In this document: positions 1 to 8,477 of the stretch, one piece after another
Position numbering within the stretch: the stretch's first letter is position 1
How the letters are laid out: the number at the start of each line of letters is the position of its first letter
Assembly: GCA_036961205.1 (NCBI GenBank)
Contig: JBALVI010000001.1
Coordinates: 248,001-312,000, forward strand
DNA length: 64,000 nucleotides
Reading direction: 5' to 3'
Source: CALJFL01 sp036961205
GTDB taxonomy: Bacteria; Pseudomonadota; Gammaproteobacteria; Pseudomonadales; Halieaceae
Notes under the pieces: model-generated
Databases searched by the model: none
What the model saw: only the letters and a program-made list of their open reading frames with translations
Told to the model about the DNA's origin: nothing
Translations under genes and position numbers: made by a program

Positions 1-2
1 TG

Positions 3-443
3 ACCGATGGCAGCGCGTTCGTGACCTATCTCGATAAGCAACCTTCAGTTGATACAGCCAGGAAAGTAGGTACCACGGGTTACTGCATGACCGGTTCTTA
101 CACCATGCGCCTGGCGGCAGCGCTGCCCGAGCGCATAGGCGCCGGCGCGTCATTCCACGGCGGCGGTCTGGCTAACGATTCTGAGAACAGCCCGCACCTA
201 CTTGCACCGCAAATGAAGGCTGGATTCCTGATAGCCATTGCGGCCAACGACGACGAAAAAGACCCTGAAGCCAAGGTGTTATTACGTAAAGCATTCGACA
301 CGGCAGATGTTAAGGCAGAGATCGAAGTTTACCAAGACACCCTTCACGGCTGGTGCCCGCCCGATTCAGTGGTGTACAACGCGGACCAGGCAGAGCGAGC
401 GTGGGGCCGACTACTGGCCCTGTTCGACCGCGAACTGGCCTAG
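3..443 (+). CDS. Dienelactone hydrolase family protein, C-terminal part
   Basis: The reading frame is open from the first full codon of the window, so the gene starts outside it and only about 146 residues are seen. The family are alpha/beta hydrolases, of which carboxymethylenebutenolidase is the model; they open lactone or ester bonds in aromatic-compound breakdown. Visible here is a GYCMTG nucleophile elbow with cysteine in place of the usual serine, which is typical of the family. An aspartate-rich strand region (IAANDDEKDP) follows, then LHGW, where the catalytic histidine is expected. The protein ends normally with a conserved-looking C-terminal helix. The exact substrate cannot be told. 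It is likely cytoplasmic, although the N-terminus is not visible. Confidence 0.85.
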   Translation, partial: TDGSAFVTYLDKQPSVDTARKVGTTGYCMTGSYTMRLAAALPERIGAGASFHGGGLANDSENSPHLLAPQMKAGFLIAIAANDDEKDPEAKVLLRKAFDTADVKAEIEVYQDTLHGWCPPDSVVYNADQAERAWGRLLALFDRELA

Positions 444-567
444 AGGCGGGCTCTATGAACTGTCTTCGCTAGCCCAAAAGACAATAGGAAAAAGTTGTGT
501 AATCTGTGATATCCATGGCGACAGGATCAACATACCCTTTCCCACATTAACAATGAGGAATTGACCA

Positions 568-1359
568 ATGAGCAATAATCGACCATTTGGCAATGGAATA
601 TGCGCGATGATGGTATTGGCACTGGTGACCGCTCCAGCTGCTGCCAATGAAGAAGAGTGGGAATTTTCGGTAGCTCCACTGTTCTTGTGGGCCAAGAATA
701 TTGAAGGCTCAAGCGCTATAGGCGGCAAAGAAGCCCCACTGGACCTCGACTTCCAGGACGATATTTTAGACAACCTGGACTCGGCTTTTACTGTCCACTT
801 CGAGGCAAAAAAAGGTGTCCTGACGCTCTACGCCGAATACAACTACGCGGTGTTGGACCCAACAACCTCGAACACAATTGGGCCTGCCCAGATCGAAGCC
901 GCTGTCGAATTCACCGATATCATGTGGGAAGCCGGGGCTACCTGGACCTTTGCTCAATCTAGAGATTCCAGCTGGGAACTACTGGGTGGCATAAGGTATA
1001 TGGACCAGGATATAGACGTGAAAATATCCCGCGAAGGCGGCCCTGGCATTATACCGCTGCCAGACAGAATTGGCGGTGGTGACGATTGGTGGCAGGGTGT
1101 CGCAGGCTTGCGCTACACCGCCACTATTACCGACACTTGGAGCTTAAAGGTGCGGGGCGACCTCGGCTACGGTGACAGCGACAACAAATCACTGCACGGT
1201 ATCGCCTTTTTCGATAATCGCTTCCGTGATTGGGGATCTTTTTTCTTCGGCTATCGCTACCTGGATACCGATTATGACAATGGCCGCAGCGGCGACAGTG
1301 GCTATGCATTCGATGGTAATCAACAGGGGCCCGTTATAGGGCTGAACTTTCACTTCTGA
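568..1359 (+). CDS. Outer-membrane beta-barrel protein, function unknown
   Basis: The 263-residue product starts with a clear Sec signal peptide (basic start, hydrophobic MMVLALVTAPAAA, probable cleavage near residue 27). The mature part alternates aromatic and polar residues, as in antiparallel barrel strands (WEFSVAPLFLWAKN, LYAEYNYAVL, WELLGGIRYMD, SFFFGYRYLDTDYD). It ends in phenylalanine (GLNFHF), the usual signal for barrel insertion by BamA. I do not recognise a transport or enzyme motif. A Shine-Dalgarno-like GAGGA lies just before the ATG. It stands alone between a hydrolase and a convergent gene. A small 8- to 10-strand barrel is likely; the substrate is unknown. Confidence 0.8.
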   Translation: MSNNRPFGNGICAMMVLALVTAPAAANEEEWEFSVAPLFLWAKNIEGSSAIGGKEAPLDLDFQDDILDNLDSAFTVHFEAKKGVLTLYAEYNYAVLDPTTSNTIGPAQIEAAVEFTDIMWEAGATWTFAQSRDSSWELLGGIRYMDQDIDVKISREGGPGIIPLPDRIGGGDDWWQGVAGLRYTATITDTWSLKVRGDLGYGDSDNKSLHGIAFFDNRFRDWGSFFFGYRYLDTDYDNGRSGDSGYAFDGNQQGPVIGLNFHF

Positions 1360-1416
1360 TAATTGATATTGTGCGGCGGTTCCTCACCCGCCATGCACTA
1401 GAAGAGTCAAGCCCAG

Positions 1417-2820
1417 CTATTCCTGCATACCGTGGTACAGCAATCGGATCAGCAGTCTCACGCCGTCGTTGTCTTTTAACTCCGGATAGCGTGGCCCCTC
1501 GCGCTTACCGATGTCGCGAATGTCAGCCATAAGTTCTGGATGGAACTGGCAGGTAAAGGAGCGCCTGATGGTATGGGTCTCCCAGTCCTTGTAGTAGATG
1601 CAGGTTGTTGACGCCTCCGTCCAATTGCTGTCATCAACCTGAGTCTGGCAGAGAATTTCGATCGCGTACGGCAGGTTAAGTAACCAGGACAGCGGACTGA
1701 CCGCAATCTGGTAGCGCAACGGAACAATCGTATCGTGCAGTAACTTGTAAGCCCAGTTGGCAAACAGGGCGGCCTCTTCATTCACCTCATCACCGTGGAA
1801 CATTTCGATACTCAGTTCCCGCTCCATCTTGAGCATGGTATCGATAACGCCGTCCAACTCATCAGCCACCAGCGCGTGTGCATCATGCAGCTCGCCCGGG
1901 ATATGATTACCGGATTCGCGCCGCTTATAGGGCAATAGCCGACGGGTACCTACTTCAAACTGTTCGTTAGGCGCCACGGCGAAACGCGAGTCATGCCAAC
2001 CCTCGGCGATGATATCTCCATCCTTGATCACCGGCAGACTTTCACCGACTTCCGCGATTTTTAGACAAACACGCTGCAAGGAAGCCAATCCCAGCCCTTG
2101 CGGGTCTATAGGCAACTGCGCCAGGTTACCAATTTCGCGCACCGCCCGCTTGATCAGGCGGATGTGAGAGGCCGCGGCCAACTGGTGGCCCAGGCAAATG
2201 AATATGGCCGGGCCACTGCCAGTAGATCGGCGCATCAACAACTCATCGGTCAAAGCCAAAATATCGTCCAGACTCGCACTGGACCCGTCAAAACTGGCGG
2301 CTTCGTACACAGAGGGATTACCGCCCTGTACTACTGTAGCGATACCGGCACTTAACACATTGGCAAGCCGCTTTGGATTGGCGATGCCACTGTGCCAGAC
2401 CGGGTAAAGTATGGTGTCGGCATCGGCAACCTGCTGCAGGATATAGGCGATGTTTTTGGAAGCACGTACGGCCTCGCCCTGTAGGTTGATACCTACGTTT
2501 TGCCAGGGTTCTATGACCGATACGCTATTGAGAAAAATTTCCGGCAGGCCCATCAACAGATCCAGCTCACAGCGGGAAGCTATGACCTTCTCCAGTGGCG
2601 GTGCCACGCCCCACTCGAACAGATGATGGTCGACCAGTACGTCACGACCCGGGAAGGGCGTGGGTGAACTGCGATCATTGAGAAAATATCCCAACAGAGC
2701 ATGCACCGATTGCGGGCTGCTATCGTGCTGCCCGAGAATCCCCGGGCGCAGGCGCCAGCCGATGTTCTCCAACGTGGGCGGGGATTTTTTTGCACGCCCA
2801 GAAACTGGGCTTAGGGTCAT
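1417..2820 (-). CDS. Class I glutamine amidotransferase-like protein with a widely spaced triad
   Basis: This 467-residue soluble protein carries the two hallmark motifs of class I glutamine amidotransferases. One is a nucleophile elbow, FICLGHQ, with Cys209. The other is a late FHPE motif with His427 and Glu429. In ordinary family members these lie roughly 90 residues apart; here about 218 residues separate them. They include a long helical stretch (roughly 220-400) with no recognised domain. The first 200 residues are also longer than the usual start of the fold. No synthetase domain is fused and no obvious partner gene is adjacent, so the acceptor for any released ammonia is unknown. It could also be a hydrolase of a gamma-glutamyl compound. 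The motifs are seen directly; the activity is inferred. Confidence 0.6.
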   Translation of the reverse strand: MTLSPVSGRAKKSPPTLENIGWRLRPGILGQHDSSPQSVHALLGYFLNDRSSPTPFPGRDVLVDHHLFEWGVAPPLEKVIASRCELDLLMGLPEIFLNSVSVIEPWQNVGINLQGEAVRASKNIAYILQQVADADTILYPVWHSGIANPKRLANVLSAGIATVVQGGNPSVYEAASFDGSSASLDDILALTDELLMRRSTGSGPAIFICLGHQLAAASHIRLIKRAVREIGNLAQLPIDPQGLGLASLQRVCLKIAEVGESLPVIKDGDIIAEGWHDSRFAVAPNEQFEVGTRRLLPYKRRESGNHIPGELHDAHALVADELDGVIDTMLKMERELSIEMFHGDEVNEEAALFANWAYKLLHDTIVPLRYQIAVSPLSWLLNLPYAIEILCQTQVDDSNWTEASTTCIYYKDWETHTIRRSFTCQFHPELMADIRDIGKREGPRYPELKDNDGVRLLIRLLYHGMQE

Positions 2821-2868
2821 GCCACAATTTCCAGAGAGCTTGCCGCCGCGGGGTTCAAATACCGCGCC

Positions 2869-3429
2869 TTAAGCTACAAACATTTCAGGGGACCTGGACT
2901 GATCGCGGCCAATCGAACTTTGATCAACAACACCTCTTTCCGAAGACCAGAACGCGCCGCTCACTGCATCGAGACCTTTTTGCCTGGCCCGCAGCGCCAT
3001 TTGCCTTGCCATCTCTTCCCCATACGTATTGACACCAAAGATAACTTTGATAGCGTGACCTCGCTCGTTCGGCCAACTCGCCTCCCAATACCAATTTTCT
3101 TTGATACTTCCATCACTGCGTTGATAGCGCTTCGCATAGGTGCACACACCCGTCACCCCGGACTTGTTATTGGATCGACGCACCTTGCAAACATCCTTAC
3201 GGCTAATGGGTGGGTGCTCCGCAATAAAGGCATCACGATATTGCTCTGCTTTAGCTAAAGCCTGGCAGTGACTGCCAAACCGCCGGTCAGTGAAATTCTT
3301 CACATACCTGCGCCCATGTCTGGTCAAGCTGACCCGCCACGCATGCGTATGATTGGCATCGTCGTCTATTCGCGAGATACCGTAACTGTCAATTGGCTTG
3401 CTGATAACTTCTTTCATATACCGCCCCAT
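2869..3429 (-). CDS. Tandem AP2-domain DNA-binding protein
   Basis: The 186-residue product seems to hold two AP2-like folds. The first (about residues 13-70) has YGISRID, then HAWRVSLTRHG and a strand, then an alanine-rich helix (AKAEQYRDAFI). The second (about 88-150) has NNKSGVTGVC, a three-strand sheet with WYWEASWP, and a helix (EMARQMALRARQKG). AP2 domains are three-stranded sheets plus a helix that bind DNA. In bacteria they often belong to homing endonucleases, but no HNH nuclease motif is visible here. A regulator or a nuclease-free relic are both possible. An in-frame ATG four codons downstream (3417) has a GGGGCGG stretch before it and may be the true start. The TPR gene lies upstream on the same strand. 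Confidence 0.6.
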   Translation of the reverse strand: MGRYMKEVISKPIDSYGISRIDDDANHTHAWRVSLTRHGRRYVKNFTDRRFGSHCQALAKAEQYRDAFIAEHPPISRKDVCKVRRSNNKSGVTGVCTYAKRYQRSDGSIKENWYWEASWPNERGHAIKVIFGVNTYGEEMARQMALRARQKGLDAVSGAFWSSERGVVDQSSIGRDQSRSPEMFVA

Positions 3430-3678
3430 CTATATCTATATCCTAACGTCCATGTCAGCGCTTCAACGACCGAACTGCTGCTGCCTCATGTGGAGACAAT
3501 CAAGATTCGTGCCAGTTGCAGTAAGCGCTGTATTTGCTGCACACCCGCAGTACAACGCCGCGCCACCGCGTCCACGGCGGCACCAAAACGGGGTATGAGT
3601 GCACTAGATCTGATCATAACCACCGAAATGACCAGCCATACAGGCTGGCACAACGCGTGTAGAAGGTTGCCGAGCAAC

Positions 3679-4233
3679 TCAACGAGAGACCACTGCATTG
3701 GTCGTCATGCGCTCCTCAAGCGCACGCATATTGCGTTGAGAGACATCTGCATAACGCCCGCCTTTTCGTTCAGCGGTTGCCAAATACTGTTGAGCTTCCT
3801 GTAAATCTCCATTCAAAGCGTGGTGCACGCCGAAGTTGTTCAAGGCCAGTACCTGTTTATCTCTGGAGTTCAGACCACCGCCGTATGAATCGAGAGGGGT
3901 ACTATTGTGACGGCGACTGGAATTTTTCGCTGACTGACAGTATCGCTCAGCGGCTGAAAATTCGCCCTGCATGGTCAAGGCCACACACAAATTGGTGCCC
4001 TTGGCATACCTCGAATCGAGTGTCACTCTGCCGCTTAGAGCGTCTATAGCAGCACCATAATCACCGGCCACAATCTCCTTCCCGCCTGTACTGTATTCGA
4101 TGACTTGCATCTCGAACTTCCCCTTCATGATTTGTTCACTGTCCGCGGAGCTGCCGACTACAGGCCCCAACACTCCAGCAATACAAAATCCAACCCTGGT
4201 CACTAGTCCCCTACTTCCTAAAATCTTGCTCAT
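3679..4233 (-). CDS. Exported TPR-like protein
   Basis: The frame extends 16 codons further up, but the ATG at 4233 is preferred. It is preceded by a purine-rich AGGGGC and gives a basic start followed by a hydrophobic segment (LVTRVGFCIAGVLGPVVGSSA), a probable signal peptide. The rest contains tetratricopeptide-like helix pairs: AGDYGAAIDALSG, NLCVALTMQGEFSAAERYCQSA, ALNNFGVHHALNGDLQEAQQYLATAE. TPR repeats mediate protein-protein contacts. With the signal peptide, a periplasmic scaffold role is plausible. The product is about 184 residues. No enzyme motif is visible. The stretch from here to the AP2 gene (3430-3678) holds no convincing gene. Confidence 0.65.
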   Translation of the reverse strand: MSKILGSRGLVTRVGFCIAGVLGPVVGSSADSEQIMKGKFEMQVIEYSTGGKEIVAGDYGAAIDALSGRVTLDSRYAKGTNLCVALTMQGEFSAAERYCQSAKNSSRRHNSTPLDSYGGGLNSRDKQVLALNNFGVHHALNGDLQEAQQYLATAERKGGRYADVSQRNMRALEERMTTNAVVSR

Positions 4234-4360
4234 GCCCCTGCCCCTGATAGTCAAATAAATTGTTGTAACCGCCGCACTCAATGTCCGGCAGAAAGTCCAA
4301 TTTACTGATCAAGTGATGCCTGAACAAACGCGTATAACTTGAGGCTCACATGAGATTATT

Positions 4361-5257
4361 TCATCCGGTATGACCGAACTCCTGTAATATCCAAGCGCGG
4401 AATGACTGCACTTCCGAACGTACGGCATCTTTGTCCCTGACCACCATGAAGTAGCGATCGGCAGTATCCAGTTCGTGATCGGATAACCTGACAAGACTGC
4501 CGCTCTGAAACCAACTTTCACTCAGCGGCAGCGGTACCAGGGCGACACCGAGGCCCTGCTCAGCAGCGCGAGCGACTGATATCATAGTTTCCATGCGTAT
4601 CGCTCCAGAATGTTCGCCCAGCTCTACCCCCGCTTTGCGTGCCCAATCGCGCCATGCATTGGGGCGCTTTGAGTGAATGATTAACGGTAAATTTTCCAGA
4701 GATTGACCTTCGTCCCAGCGCAATCTATCTCGCATTGATGGCGAACAGGCAGGCACCAGCCGCAGCCTAAACAACTGGTCCGCCTGCAGGTTCTCTGGCG
4801 GTTTCCGAAACAATCGAATGGAGATATCGGCCTGTGCTGGATGTTTTTCGGACGACTGGTCCTCGGTATCAATGTTGATCGCGATATCGGGATGCTCCTC
4901 GACAAAACTCGCCAACTTGGGGACCAGCAACTCCGTCGCAAAGAACGGTTGTAAAGTAACTCGCAGCGGGCGCTGCCCAAAACGAGTTTGAAAATTGCTC
5001 GCCACCTTATCCAGCTTCTCGATTAGCGGCGCAGCCTCAGAAAAAAGCGAATCACCGGCCTCTGTCAAACTGACACCACGGGAACCGCGATCAAACAGCT
5101 TTACGTCCAACTCATCTTCCAGGCCCTTGATCTGATGGCTAATCGCAGAGGGCGTCAGGAACAGGTCTTCGGCGGCAAGGATAAAACTACTGCGCTGTGC
5201 CACAATGCAAAATGTCCGAACACCCCTAAGGGATATTCGGCTTTTCTCTCGTTTCAT
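4361..5257 (-). CDS. LysR-family transcriptional regulator, GcvA-like
   Basis: The product is about 298 residues from the ATG at 5257; the longer frame would use a GTG with no better start signal. The N-terminal winged helix-turn-helix is typical (LRGVRTFCIVAQRSSFILAAEDLFLTPSAISHQIKGLE, cut here by the linker helix). The FDRGSRGVSLTEAG motif marks the GcvA/AmpR side of the family. The remaining two-thirds is the periplasmic-binding-like effector domain. It lies 174 bases downstream of glnN on the same strand, behind a strong stem-loop, so it may be partly co-transcribed with it. Its target and effector are not shown by the sequence. Confidence 0.88.
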   Translation of the reverse strand: MKREKSRISLRGVRTFCIVAQRSSFILAAEDLFLTPSAISHQIKGLEDELDVKLFDRGSRGVSLTEAGDSLFSEAAPLIEKLDKVASNFQTRFGQRPLRVTLQPFFATELLVPKLASFVEEHPDIAINIDTEDQSSEKHPAQADISIRLFRKPPENLQADQLFRLRLVPACSPSMRDRLRWDEGQSLENLPLIIHSKRPNAWRDWARKAGVELGEHSGAIRMETMISVARAAEQGLGVALVPLPLSESWFQSGSLVRLSDHELDTADRYFMVVRDKDAVRSEVQSFRAWILQEFGHTG

Positions 5258-5367
5258 GTTGTCTAACTCGGGGAAAATACGATGTGGCCTGCGCAGTCTT
5301 AGTGTTGCCACGTTTTTCTAAAATGGGGCCCCACTGCGCAGGGAATGACCGATGGAGTCACCGAGGT

Positions 5368-5400
5368 CTCATGGTTACTGCACGTAGCAGTAGCCATGAG
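5368..5400. other. Stem-loop between glnN and the LysR gene
   Basis: Arms CTCATGGTTACTGC and GCAGTAGCCATGAG pair over 14 bases with one G-U wobble around a 5-base loop. No uridine run follows on the minus strand, so it is not a classic terminator for glnN. It may be a processing or attenuation element, or an operator. On the plus strand four T follow a few bases later. Confidence 0.5.
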
Positions 5401-5431
5401 ATGGTGTTTTCAGCGTTGCTGGGAGGGTGTG

Positions 5432-7606
5432 CTATTTCAGGAACAACATCTCCCTGTACTTCGGTAAGGGCCATAATTCGTCAGCAACCTCTTGCTCAAG
5501 CGCGTCAGCATGGGATCGAACCGCCAACATTAGCGGACAGATATCCTTGGCACAGAACTGCAGATGATCTTCAACGCTGGCAAATTCCTCCTTCTCCAGA
5601 GCTGCGCCAAGCGCTTTAACGGCCGCCATCATCGCCCCAACCTCCGTTGCGATGGACTGCGCGACTGAGCTGTCGGTCTCGATATTCATTGCCGCCATTC
5701 TCGAGCTGGACAAGCCGATATCGCTCAAATATTGCGTGGCAACCGGGTAGATCATCGTTTTGGCCATTTCGATCACCAGTTTGGCTTCGACCTCAATCGA
5801 CAATACGTACTGCTCGGCGTAAACCTCGAAACGACTCTCCAACTCCACCGGAGACAATACCCCGGTACGTTCAAATAGTTTTTTAACCGACTCTTCACGC
5901 AGTGCAGGAAGTGCGTCAGCGGTAGTAGGAATGTTCTTCAGGCCGCGCTCCTCCACTGCCATCTTGTGCCATTCCGGCGAATAACCGTCCCCACCGAAGA
6001 CCACATTACCGTGCAGCTCCATAAGCTCTTGGAGCACAGCAACAACGGCTTCCAGCTGTGTTGCTCCGTTATCGAGTTGCGGCTGTAATTTCTCTGCGAT
6101 CCAATCCAGGGAGTCTGCCATCATGGTGTTCATAGCAACCAGCGGACCGGACACTGATTGGGACGAGCCCACGGCACGAAATTCAAAGCGATTGCCGGTA
6201 AAAGCGAACGGCGATGTTCTATTGCGATCACCAGGATCCCGTTCAAAGGTGAGAATTTGTGATAGACCAAGGTCCATCACGCCACCATTTTCCGATTTGA
6301 GAAGTCTTCCCGCCTTGATGTCTTCGAATACTTTTTCGAGTTGATCACCCAGATACACAGAAAGAATCGCAGGTGGCGCTTCATTGGCACCAAGTCGGTG
6401 ATCGTTGGCCGCCGAGGCAATAACTGCGCGCAGCAAGGGCCCATACAAATGCACACCACGAATTACAGCGCCGCAAAATAATAGAAAATTGAGATTATCG
6501 TGCGGAGTGCTACCCGGGTCCAGAAGATTCCCCTGAGTTGAATTACCTACAGACCAGTTAACATGCTTGCCCGAGCCATTCACGCCGGCGAACGGTTTTT
6601 CGTGTAGCAACGCTACGAATCCATGCTTTGCCGCGGTGCTTTTCAATACCGTCATCAACAACTGCTGATGGTCAGCGGCCACATTGGCAGCTTCGTAGTA
6701 AGGCGCGAGCTCAAACTGGCCAGGCGCCACTTCGTTGTGGTGAGTTTTGGCTGGAATTCCTAGCCGATAGAGTTGATCCTCAAAATCCTGCATGAAAACC
6801 TGCACTCGCTCGGGTATCGCGCCAAAGTAGTGGTCATCAAACTCCTGCCCTTTAGCTGGCGGTGCTCCAAACAGTGACCGACCCGTCAATAACAGGTCTG
6901 GGCGGCTGCCGGCGAAGTTGGCATCGACCAGGAAATACTCCTGCTCGGCACCACAACTTGAGTTGACGGGTGCAATTTCAGTCTCCCCCATCATGGAAAG
7001 AACTTTTTGCGCAGATGTATTCAGCGCGTCATTAGAGCGCAGCAGGGGAATCTTTTTATCGAGTGCTTCCCCGGTCCAGGACATGAACACGCTGGGAATC
7101 ATCAAGGTCGAACCATTTGGAGTGTGCCTAACAAAAGCGGGGCTGGTCGGATCCCACGCAGTATAGCCGCGCGCAGCGTTAGTCATGCGAATGCTGCCAT
7201 TGGGGAATGACGACCCGTCGGGCTCACCCTTGATCAGAAGACTACCGGTGAACTCGGTGATGGCGTTACCGTCGGGATTGGTGATAATAAAACCATCATG
7301 CTTTTCAGCGGTGATGTTGGTCAGCGGATAAAAGATATGCGAAAAGAATTTGACGCCTTTAGCCAGCGCCCAATGTTTCATTGCTGCAGCGACGACATCG
7401 GCAGTCGCCGGATCCAACAGTGCGCCGGTTTGTACTGTTTTCTTCATCGCCTTAAAGGCGTTTTTAGACAATGACTCTTCCATCGCCGCTAGCGAAAAAA
7501 CGTCGCAGGCCCATATCTTGGATAGCGGTTCTGTTTCTAGTACGTCGGTAGGAGTACGATTGACGATACTATTTATCGCCTGCTTTCGGCATGTGTTCCC
7601 GTTCAT
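5432..7606 (-). CDS. glnN: Glutamine synthetase type III
   Basis: The enzyme joins ammonia to glutamate using ATP. The 724-residue length fits type III enzymes (about 700-730) and not type I (about 470). Family signatures include FFSHIFYPLTNITAEKHDGF near residue 90, the EVAPGQFELAP segment, and the nucleotide and glutamate site HEKPFAGVNGSGKHVNWS. The start ATG at 7606 has AAGGA upstream. The gap in front of it holds a sigma-54-type promoter and two NtrC-like sites, which suggests induction when nitrogen is scarce. A LysR gene follows on the same strand. Type III enzymes are scattered in proteobacteria, often beside a main GlnA; whether this genome also has glnA cannot be seen here. Confidence 0.95.
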   Translation of the reverse strand: MNGNTCRKQAINSIVNRTPTDVLETEPLSKIWACDVFSLAAMEESLSKNAFKAMKKTVQTGALLDPATADVVAAAMKHWALAKGVKFFSHIFYPLTNITAEKHDGFIITNPDGNAITEFTGSLLIKGEPDGSSFPNGSIRMTNAARGYTAWDPTSPAFVRHTPNGSTLMIPSVFMSWTGEALDKKIPLLRSNDALNTSAQKVLSMMGETEIAPVNSSCGAEQEYFLVDANFAGSRPDLLLTGRSLFGAPPAKGQEFDDHYFGAIPERVQVFMQDFEDQLYRLGIPAKTHHNEVAPGQFELAPYYEAANVAADHQQLLMTVLKSTAAKHGFVALLHEKPFAGVNGSGKHVNWSVGNSTQGNLLDPGSTPHDNLNFLLFCGAVIRGVHLYGPLLRAVIASAANDHRLGANEAPPAILSVYLGDQLEKVFEDIKAGRLLKSENGGVMDLGLSQILTFERDPGDRNRTSPFAFTGNRFEFRAVGSSQSVSGPLVAMNTMMADSLDWIAEKLQPQLDNGATQLEAVVAVLQELMELHGNVVFGGDGYSPEWHKMAVEERGLKNIPTTADALPALREESVKKLFERTGVLSPVELESRFEVYAEQYVLSIEVEAKLVIEMAKTMIYPVATQYLSDIGLSSSRMAAMNIETDSSVAQSIATEVGAMMAAVKALGAALEKEEFASVEDHLQFCAKDICPLMLAVRSHADALEQEVADELWPLPKYREMLFLK

Positions 7607-7663
7607 TTACAGATTCCTTCTCTCAAGTTAAATCGATGCGGATCGCAAGTAGCGTCCTATCTA

Positions 7664-7678
7664 GCAATATGCAAGCCA
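7664..7678 (-). promoter_or_regulatory. Sigma-54-type (-24/-12) promoter for glnN
   Basis: On the minus strand the sequence reads TTGGC, seven bases, TTGC. The GG and GC elements are exactly 12 bases apart, as the sigma-54 consensus requires. The start point would fall near 7652, leaving a leader of about 46 bases before the glnN ATG. Seen directly; the function is inferred. Confidence 0.65.
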
Positions 7679-7861
7679 ACTTCTTCTACGGCGAAAAATA
7701 TTTTTCTATCTGTTTAGTTCCACTTTTACGATTAGGGAAACGAGCCGGCTGAAGCTCAGCCCAGGGATACCGCTGCGAGGTTTAGAGCTGGGGCGCTTTG
7801 ACGCCAAGGAACAAAATTAATCTGCGTGCATCACTCGCTAGATCCGCTATGCGGACTCAAA

Positions 7862-7878
7862 AACTCCATTTTGGTGCG
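7862..7878. promoter_or_regulatory. NtrC-like enhancer half-site pair 1
   Basis: AACTCC-ATTTT-GGTGCG resembles the NtrC consensus TGCACC-N5-GGTGCA. The right half matches 5 of 6 and the left half 3 of 6. It is centred 22 bases, two helical turns, from the second site. Confidence 0.4.
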
Positions 7879-7883
7879 CCGAA

Positions 7884-7900
7884 TGCTCAGACGCGGTGCA
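7884..7900. promoter_or_regulatory. NtrC-like enhancer site 2
   Basis: TGCTCA-GACGC-GGTGCA matches the NtrC consensus TGCACC-N5-GGTGCA at 10 of 12 specified bases. It lies about 240 bases upstream of the predicted glnN start point, a workable enhancer distance. Confidence 0.5.
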
Positions 7901-7956
7901 CAGCGAGTAGAATTATGGAGTCAAACCCGGGTAAAAGTGCAAAACCCGGACGACCA

Positions 7957-8196
7957 TTAGTGCCTGGTAGATGCCACATTGTTGAAGATTTCTAGTTGCT
8001 CGTTGTAGCAGCTTTCCAGTTCACCGAGAAACTCAACGATCTGATTAAAGCGAGGCGTACTGGCAATCTCGGGAAGCAAGGCTTCCTGCTGTCGAACAAA
8101 TTTACGGAGAGTATCGCCAAACGCAGCCATGTCTTCTGGTGCTGCATAACGGCCGTCTGGTATTTGCAAAGGGGGTGCGTTAAATCTATATGGCAT
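7957..8196 (-). CDS. Small hypothetical protein (79 residues)
   Basis: I do not recognise this protein. The support is a good start signal (GGAG, seven bases, ATG), ordinary composition and a plausible fold. A proline-rich start is followed by two amphipathic helices (EDMAAFGDTLRKFVRQQEALL and RFNQIVEFLGELESCYNEQL). It has no signal peptide, so it is likely cytoplasmic. It sits upstream of glnN on the same strand, but the sigma-54 promoter and enhancers lie between them, so it is probably a separate unit. Confidence 0.5.
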   Translation of the reverse strand: MPYRFNAPPLQIPDGRYAAPEDMAAFGDTLRKFVRQQEALLPEIASTPRFNQIVEFLGELESCYNEQLEIFNNVASTRH

Positions 8197-8477
8197 CGTA
8201 TCAGCTCCATCGCGGGTATTGCTCCTAACACTGGGATTGCAATTACGATGCCAACTATCAACAAAATAGACGTGACCGGCACCGAGTCACAGCTGCATTC
8301 CACTAGACCCCTACAAACCTGAAAGCAAAGTATTTCTGAAGTTATATCCAGTTTTTTACATCGCTTAAGGGGATAGGCGAACTATCTGCAGATATCTCCA
8401 GAAACTCATAGAAGTCGCCGCACAACTGGCCTTCAATACTCTCAGCACTTTAATTTAAGCGTTGACAAGGCAAGACA

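Larger units (their letters stand above)
7607..7956. other. 350-base gene-free control region of glnN
   Basis: Besides the sigma-54 promoter and NtrC-like sites given separately, it holds a small hairpin (GGCG/CGCC, near 7793) and otherwise no gene or repeat that I can support. Confidence 0.6.

Noticed and set aside
1371..1398. A weak hairpin between two convergent genes
   Set aside because: It has a bulge and no T run; too weak to call as a terminator.
3486..3698. A 70-codon hydrophobic frame past the TPR gene
   Set aside because: It overlaps the TPR gene end and has no start signal or family likeness.
8462..8467. TTGACA just before the lipoprotein start
   Set aside because: It is only 16 bases from the ATG, too near to be a -35 box.
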